A stretch of DNA of 29,450 nucleotides, taken from NCBI GenBank assembly GCA_937952975.1, contig CALFXX010000077.1, positions 1-29,450 on the forward strand. Reading direction: 5' to 3'. Positions 24,848-29,450 of the stretch are shown piece after piece; position 1 is the first letter of the stretch; every line of letters starts with the position of its first letter. This DNA comes from an uncultured Alcaligenaceae bacterium (GTDB taxonomy: Bacteria > Pseudomonadota > Gammaproteobacteria > Burkholderiales > Burkholderiaceae_B). Below the pieces are notes generated by a model. The model did no database searches, was not told the origin of the DNA, and worked only from the letters and a program-made list of their open reading frames with translations. Made by a program: the position numbers and the translations under genes.

Positions 24848-25587
24848 AAGATGCAGACTTAGCGCTATATCCAGAGCACGGTGCAACAGCCAAGCAGTCA
24901 AAAGAAATACGCTATTTAAAATCGATATCGCATGTGTTGCTGGGCTGTGTTGGCTTAACATTGAGTGTCTTGAGCGTTGCTGCCGACATTCCTTTATACC
25001 CAACAGGTCCAAGCGCTGATTCGTCTTTTGTCCGGTTTATTAATGGTACCGATGCTGCCCTTGAGTTGACCGCGGCAGGGTCGCAAGCAAAAGTGAAGTT
25101 AGATGCAAAGACCCCAACAACCGTCTTTTATCCGGTGCGGGCAAAGTCTGATATCAAGGGTCAATTCGCTCAGGCACAAAACAAAAGTGATATCGCGACC
25201 ACAGTGAAAGCTGGCGAGTTTGTCAGCGTCATCGCACTCAGTGACGGCACAAAGTTAAAGCATGTGACGATTGGTGAAGAACCAGATGACTTCAATGCGT
25301 TGAAGGTTTCTTTGGCGTTTTACAACGTCAGTTCAACCTGTGCGAATGCAGGCTTACAGGTGGTAGGCCGAAATGTCATGTTATTTGAAAAACTTGGCGT
25401 CAATACTTTGACCAGACGCATGATCAATCCGGTCAAAATTTCTGTTCAATTACTTTGCGGCGAGCAAGCCACGGGTGCACCACTTGAACTCGGTGATTTG
25501 ACTGCCGGCGAACGATACAGCGTATTTGCTGTGCCGACAGCGACTACAACACGCATTTTCCTTGCCTCAGATGCTGTTGCACGTTAA
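24844..25587 (+). CDS. wssG: AlgF/WssG-like periplasmic acetylation accessory protein
   Basis: About 247 residues from an ATG that overlaps the previous stop (ATGA); an in-frame upstream GTG start at 24784 would lie wholly inside the preceding gene and is rejected. An unusually long polar N-region (about 25 residues) precedes the hydrophobic signal core (VLLGCVGLTLSVLSVAA). The mature part begins DIPLYPTGPSADSSFVRFING, close in pattern to the mature start of AlgF (LYxPTxPxxSSFVRxxN). The rest is beta-rich. AlgF is needed for alginate O-acetylation in the periplasm, and WssG is its cellulose-operon counterpart. A 25 bp gap leads to the MBOAT gene. Confidence 0.82.
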   Translation: MKDADLALYPEHGATAKQSKEIRYLKSISHVLLGCVGLTLSVLSVAADIPLYPTGPSADSSFVRFINGTDAALELTAAGSQAKVKLDAKTPTTVFYPVRAKSDIKGQFAQAQNKSDIATTVKAGEFVSVIALSDGTKLKHVTIGEEPDDFNALKVSLAFYNVSSTCANAGLQVVGRNVMLFEKLGVNTLTRRMINPVKISVQLLCGEQATGAPLELGDLTAGERYSVFAVPTATTTRIFLASDAVAR

Positions 25588-25612
25588 CGCTTACACAAGT
25601 TTCTAAACGATC

Positions 25613-27019
25613 ATGGTTTTTGCTTCACTTGAGTTTTTGACAATTTTTTTGCCAGCATTTTTGGCCTTGTATGCTGTGGTCGGGCCAACCCGTCGTAACG
25701 CAACGCTGTTGCTATGCAGTTGGGTGTTTTATGGGTGGTGGAGCCCAATTTTTCTGCTGCTGTTCATGTTTCTAGCCGTGATGGGTTGGGTGGGCGGCTT
25801 AGCGATCGATGCAACCAAGACGCAGCGCGCGCGTGGCTGGACACTCACCGCCTTTATCGCACTAAATCTTTCACTACTTTGTTGGTTTAAGTATTCAAAT
25901 ATTTTGGTTGAAACGCTCAACGGTATCGTTGGACCAGGTAGTGCTCTATCCATTGAGTGGCAGCTCGTCATTTTGCCGATCGGTTTGTCGTTCATCGCGT
26001 TGCAGTCGATTTCATACTTAATTGATGTGTATCGCCGCACCGTACCGGCCGACAAGAGTTTCGTGAGCTTTGGCGCCTATCAATCAATGTTTGTTCACTT
26101 GATTGCGGGCCCAATCATTCGTTACGACTGGGTCAAGCGCGAGCTTGTTTCACGCCCCTTTGATTGGCAGCATTTTTCGTTCGGTGCACGCCGGCTGATG
26201 ATTGGTATGTCGATGAAGGTGTTAATTGCCGACACGTTGGCACCGGTGGTAGATGTTGCCTTTGCTGTGCAAAACCCTTCATTTTTAGATGCCTGGTTGG
26301 GTTGCATCGGCTATGGCTTGCAGTTGTTCTTCGATTTTGCCGGCTACAGCGTGATGGCGATCGGTCTTGGCATGATGTTGGGCTTTCGCTTTCCTGAAAA
26401 CTTTAATCACCCCTATCTTGCGACAAGCATTCAAGATTTTTGGCGGCGCTGGCATTTATCGCTATCAAGCTGGATTCGAGATTACCTGTATATCCCTTTG
26501 GGTGGTAACCGGCTCGGCCCCATTCGAACCTATGTCAATCTTTTGCTGACAATGTCGATTGCAGGGCTTTGGCATGGCGGTGATAGCTGGAACTTCTTGC
26601 TCTGGGGGATTGCACATGGTGTCGCGCTTAGCGTGGATCGACTTTGGAATCAGGCCAAACTAGGGCGTGTGCCGACCATACTGTCACGCGTGCTGACGTT
26701 ACTGTTCGTCTTCTTGGCGTGGACAATTTTTAGAGCGCATACCTTCGATAATGGTCTGCAAATGTATGCAGGCCAGTTTGGCATGAATGGGTTTGGTTTA
26801 AGTGATGCGATGTCTGTGATACTGCGTCCCTCACATTGGCTTGCTTATGCGTTAGGCGTTGTATGCGTGATGCTGCCACTGCTGCAGGGCTGGGCGCAGC
26901 GTCAGTCTGGGCCCGGTGTCGTCTTCGTTGCAACAGTCTGGCCAATTATTGGTTTTCTGTTTTCTTTCGCGCTGATTGCTAGTCGCGGAGCGGTTCCATT
27001 CTTGTATTTTCAATTCTGA
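25613..27019 (+). CDS. wssH: AlgI/WssH-like membrane-bound O-acyltransferase (MBOAT)
   Basis: A 468-residue polytopic inner-membrane protein that should move acetyl groups from a cytoplasmic donor across the membrane for cellulose acetylation. It begins MVFASLEFLTIFLPAFLALY, as AlgI-type proteins do, and has about ten hydrophobic segments. Conserved MBOAT motifs are FFDFAGYSVMAIG, DFWRRWHLSLSSWIRDYLYIP (His281) and AGLWHGGDSWNFLLWG, where His321 is the expected active-site histidine (His322 in AlgI). All are intact. The stop shares one base with the ATG of the following gene, so the two are probably translated together, matching algI-algJ and wssH-wssI order. Confidence 0.92.
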   Translation: MVFASLEFLTIFLPAFLALYAVVGPTRRNATLLLCSWVFYGWWSPIFLLLFMFLAVMGWVGGLAIDATKTQRARGWTLTAFIALNLSLLCWFKYSNILVETLNGIVGPGSALSIEWQLVILPIGLSFIALQSISYLIDVYRRTVPADKSFVSFGAYQSMFVHLIAGPIIRYDWVKRELVSRPFDWQHFSFGARRLMIGMSMKVLIADTLAPVVDVAFAVQNPSFLDAWLGCIGYGLQLFFDFAGYSVMAIGLGMMLGFRFPENFNHPYLATSIQDFWRRWHLSLSSWIRDYLYIPLGGNRLGPIRTYVNLLLTMSIAGLWHGGDSWNFLLWGIAHGVALSVDRLWNQAKLGRVPTILSRVLTLLFVFLAWTIFRAHTFDNGLQMYAGQFGMNGFGLSDAMSVILRPSHWLAYALGVVCVMLPLLQGWAQRQSGPGVVFVATVWPIIGFLFSFALIASRGAVPFLYFQF

Positions 27020-28203
27020 TGACTAAGCCATATATTCCGCCAGAGTCCGGTCTAAAGCCAATTACCGACCGTGATCGTAAAACCAGCCCGGTTGCCGGCG
27101 CCTGCTTTGCGCTGTTTATTGTGTTCGGGTTCTTTTCGACTATTTACGCAACTAGTTTTGAAAAGTTGAATTTATTTCCGAAGGGCGTGGCATGGACGCC
27201 ATTTTTGAAAGGCGATGTTTCTCAGTCCTTTGCCCTGGCGTTGGCAGATGCCCCCGTGCCTTCAAATGCTGCTCATATCGAACGCGGTATCAGTTGGGTG
27301 GTGACGGGCGATTTGGGGCCGCGTGTGCGTCGCGGTGCGCCAGGTTGGCTCTTTCTGGGAGATGAACTCACGCTGCATGAACAGGCGCAGTTGAATTCAG
27401 CGAAGCGCAAGGCAGACGTCCTGGCGGTGCAAAAAACACTTGCTGCAAAAAATATCAAATTGCTCGTAGTGGTCGTACCAGATAAATCTCGTATTGAAGC
27501 CGGGCAGCTTGGTGGCTTACATCGCCCCAGTCGCTATGCTGACCGCGCCATTCAATGGGTGAATCAACTGAGACAAGCCGGCGTTGAGGCCATTGATCTG
27601 ACCGATACACTCAACGCGTTTAAACAAAAAAACTCAGCGGCCTTTTTAAAATCTGATTCGCACTGGACAGAGCAAGGCGCAGAAGCTGCGGCAATAACAG
27701 TAAGTGCTGCGGTACGGCGCTTAAAAGTTGTCGCAACACCACCGCAGACTCTTGCGGTTGAGGCGCGCACGACAAGCGATCGCCCCGGTGACTTGATCCG
27801 TTTGGCGGGCGTTCAATGGTTGCCTACTTGGCTGCAACCCGAGCAGGACAGCGCTCAAGAGACAAGCTTTAAAGTCACTGAGCCCATAGGCAACAGCACG
27901 CCTGGTTCTACCTCAGTGTCAGCTGGCGGTGGCCAAACAGACGATCTCTTCGGGGATGCTGATTTGCCAAATGTCGTAGTCATTGGTACTTCGTTTTCGC
28001 GTACCTCACATTTTGTCCCCTTTATCGAAAAGGAGCTCAAGGCGAAGATTGCAAATTTGGCGCGTAACGGCGGAGATTTTTCGGGCGCGATGAATGCGTA
28101 TCTTGTCAGTATGGCATTTAAAAAAACACCGCCTCAGCTCGTGATCTGGGAAATTCCTGAAAGAGTTCTCGAGCAAAAGACCTTGAACGATTCTATTCAC
28201 TAA
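27019..28203 (+). CDS. wssI: AlgJ/WssI-like periplasmic cellulose O-acetyltransferase
   Basis: A 394-residue protein with an N-terminal membrane anchor or uncleaved signal (about 26-46, VAGACFALFIVFGFFSTIYAT) and an AlgX/AlgJ-type SGNH domain. Landmarks are APGWLFLGDEL, the SDSHWTEQGA motif with Asp213 and His215, and VVVIGTSFS with the likely nucleophile Ser325. A Gly/Ser/Thr-rich insertion (about 275-315) separates the two motif regions. WssI of Pseudomonas fluorescens has been shown to O-acetylate cello-oligomers, so this is the probable final acetyltransferase, taking acetyl from the MBOAT protein. It is the last gene of the operon. Confidence 0.87.
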   Translation: MTKPYIPPESGLKPITDRDRKTSPVAGACFALFIVFGFFSTIYATSFEKLNLFPKGVAWTPFLKGDVSQSFALALADAPVPSNAAHIERGISWVVTGDLGPRVRRGAPGWLFLGDELTLHEQAQLNSAKRKADVLAVQKTLAAKNIKLLVVVVPDKSRIEAGQLGGLHRPSRYADRAIQWVNQLRQAGVEAIDLTDTLNAFKQKNSAAFLKSDSHWTEQGAEAAAITVSAAVRRLKVVATPPQTLAVEARTTSDRPGDLIRLAGVQWLPTWLQPEQDSAQETSFKVTEPIGNSTPGSTSVSAGGGQTDDLFGDADLPNVVVIGTSFSRTSHFVPFIEKELKAKIANLARNGGDFSGAMNAYLVSMAFKKTPPQLVIWEIPERVLEQKTLNDSIH

Positions 28204-28211
28204 GGTGGTGC

Positions 28212-28250
28212 GCAGGTTGGGTTGCACCCAACTGTCGCCTGCTGATTTTA
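28212..28250 (+). terminator. Possible terminator of the cellulose operon
   Basis: GCAGG plus TTGGGT (28212-28222), a TGC loop, ACCCAA (28226-28231), a 6-nt bulge and CCTGC (28238-28242) form a bulged 11 bp hairpin 9 bp after the last stop codon. Only a short T-run (TGATTTTA) follows, so strength is doubtful. The position at the end of the operon supports the call. Confidence 0.4.
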
Positions 28251-28293
28251 TGCGTTAGCTTGTGGTTGAAAGCCGGCTCTGGATTGTTGCCTG

Positions 28294-28332
28294 CTTGCGC
28301 GTTTTGCGCAAAAAACTGCCAATTCGCGCAAG
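28294..28332. promoter_or_regulatory. Nested palindromes upstream of the PAS-GGDEF gene
   Basis: CTTGCGCG (28294-28301) and CGCGCAAG (28325-28332) are a perfect 8 bp inverted repeat. Between them TTTTGCGCAAAA (28302-28313) is a perfect 12 bp palindrome. They lie 95-133 bp before the ATG at 28427 in a 223 bp gap. A dimeric regulator could bind here; I cannot name one. Confidence 0.35.
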
Positions 28333-28426
28333 GGTATTAAAACTTCGTATTTATCGTTCTGCTCTTTGGGCAGATTCGGGTTGAACGCTGTTAAGGTTTA
28401 CCCCTAGCGTACTTGGGATGCAATAA

Positions 28427-29450
28427 ATGGCCGTGCAAAATTTGGGCAATGAGATTTCAGTTTGGGTCGCCAGACGAACGTATGCGTTGCTAGTGGGTTT
28501 AGTCCTTGTCATGTGCGCGCTAGGGTGGGCACTTTACGCAGGTGCTTCGATGCTGTGGGTGGCCGTGTGCGCGCTTGTGATTCTAATTGCCACCGCTGTC
28601 GTGATGTTTTTGACTCATGGCCAACTTCGTGGATTTTCGAAAGAAGTGCATACCCGTATGGGCGATATCGTTACTTTAAGTCACGATATTGTTGCCGGTA
28701 AATCTGTGGTGCTGCCAACAGATGCTCCAAAAGACATGATTACGCATGTCGCTGAGTCGATTCATGCTCTTCTGGTCGAGCAGCAGGGAAAAATTGGCAA
28801 GCTTCGTATTACCGATCATGTCTTTACTACTGCTGGTGAGGCGATCTTGGTCAGCGATATCGACGGAAAGATCGTCGATGTCAATCCTCAGTTATTGAAA
28901 ATCACTGGTTACACCAGAGAACAACTGATTGGTCGCCCTGCTGGCATGTTGTATCGAAACAATGCTGTGCAAAATAGCTCGGTTCAAATACGAGATGGGC
29001 TGATTGATATGGGCCATTGGCGTGGTGAAACCGTATTTGTCGATCGAAACGATACTGCGATCCCTGTGTTGTTATCGGTTTCTAAAATTCTGGATGACCA
29101 AGGCGTACGACAAGGGTATGTTTCAATTTTTGCAGATATTCGACATACCAAAGAAGTCGAAGCCAAGTTACGGCAACTCACGACAACCGACCGATTGACG
29201 CATTTGCCAAACTATGCGGTGTTTAGTCAATCCTTGCAAGAGCGTATTGCCAATCCCGAATTGAATAACACGCAATTCCTTTTTCTGTTTTTGAATATTG
29301 ATCGTCTACGAACAATTAATGATAGGCATGGTCCTGAAAACGGCGATAAATTAATTGCCCAGGTTGCGGCATACCTTGAAATGGTGTTGCCCAAGGGTTC
29401 AACCTTGTGTCGGCGATCGGGTGACGAGTTCATTGCAGTGGTTGAAGTTG
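28427..29450 (+). CDS. Membrane-bound PAS-GGDEF protein (partial, runs off the window)
   Basis: The frame is open from the ATG at 28427 to the right edge (341 codons) with no stop. Two membrane helices (about 19-38 and 42-62; LLVGLVLVMCALGWALYA and VAVCALVILIATAVVMFL) are followed by a HAMP-like linker region (about 65-125). A PAS domain (about 130-245) has AILVSDIDGKIVDVNPQLLKITGYT. The GGDEF domain starts at about 255 (TTDRLTHLPNYAVF) and carries SGDEF at 331-335, a variant found in active cyclases. No RxxD inhibitory site is present five residues before it. An EAL domain could follow beyond the window. Its place just after the cellulose operon suggests a role in c-di-GMP supply to BcsA, which is inference. 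Confidence 0.88.
   Translation, partial: MAVQNLGNEISVWVARRTYALLVGLVLVMCALGWALYAGASMLWVAVCALVILIATAVVMFLTHGQLRGFSKEVHTRMGDIVTLSHDIVAGKSVVLPTDAPKDMITHVAESIHALLVEQQGKIGKLRITDHVFTTAGEAILVSDIDGKIVDVNPQLLKITGYTREQLIGRPAGMLYRNNAVQNSSVQIRDGLIDMGHWRGETVFVDRNDTAIPVLLSVSKILDDQGVRQGYVSIFADIRHTKEVEAKLRQLTTTDRLTHLPNYAVFSQSLQERIANPELNNTQFLFLFLNIDRLRTINDRHGPENGDKLIAQVAAYLEMVLPKGSTLCRRSGDEFIAVVEV

Overview
The window reads as a continuous piece of chromosome from a Gram-negative proteobacterium with mid-range GC. The bcs gene set and the general look of the proteins suggest a betaproteobacterium of the order Burkholderiales, perhaps near Alcaligenaceae. That placement is inference; there is no rRNA or other marker gene here. 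I see no tRNA, rRNA, CRISPR array, insertion sequence or phage gene.

Region 1 (1-5267, + strand) is a type I secretion cluster. It holds the tail of a TolC/NodT-type outer-membrane factor, a very large ABC transporter in which two complete exporter halves are fused in one 1313-residue chain, and an HlyD-type adaptor. No secreted substrate is visible in the window.

Region 2 (5369-8443, - strand) is a MASE1-PAS-PAS-GGDEF-EAL protein for cyclic-di-GMP turnover. It is convergent with region 1 and divergent from region 3.

Region 3 (8444-10978) has two tandem, equal-length AraC-family regulators. Their upstream regions and the bcs upstream region share a family of TTGCATTTTTTGG-like sites. Sites in front of the second regulator and in front of bcs are arranged with the same 20 and 34 bp start-to-start steps. 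This is the most distinctive regulatory signal in the window.

Region 4 (10979-28203, + strand) is one long, tightly packed cellulose operon: bcsD, a BcsR/BcsP-like scaffold gene, bcsQ, bcsA, bcsB, bcsZ and bcsC, followed by an acetylation module of the Pseudomonas Wss/alginate type. The module has two tandem SGNH proteins (WssF-like), an AlgF/WssG-like protein, an AlgI/WssH-like MBOAT and an AlgJ/WssI-like acetyltransferase. BcsA makes and extrudes the glucan under c-di-GMP control through its PilZ domain, BcsB and BcsC carry it across the envelope, BcsZ trims it, and BcsD with the scaffold probably organises synthase complexes. The Alg/Wss-like proteins probably O-acetylate the chain in the periplasm. 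Having a BcsD-type organising system together with an acetylation module in one operon is noteworthy.

Region 5 (28204-29450) has a possible operon terminator, a palindromic upstream region, and the first 341 codons of a membrane-bound PAS-GGDEF protein that runs off the window. The operon is therefore bordered on both sides by c-di-GMP signalling genes.
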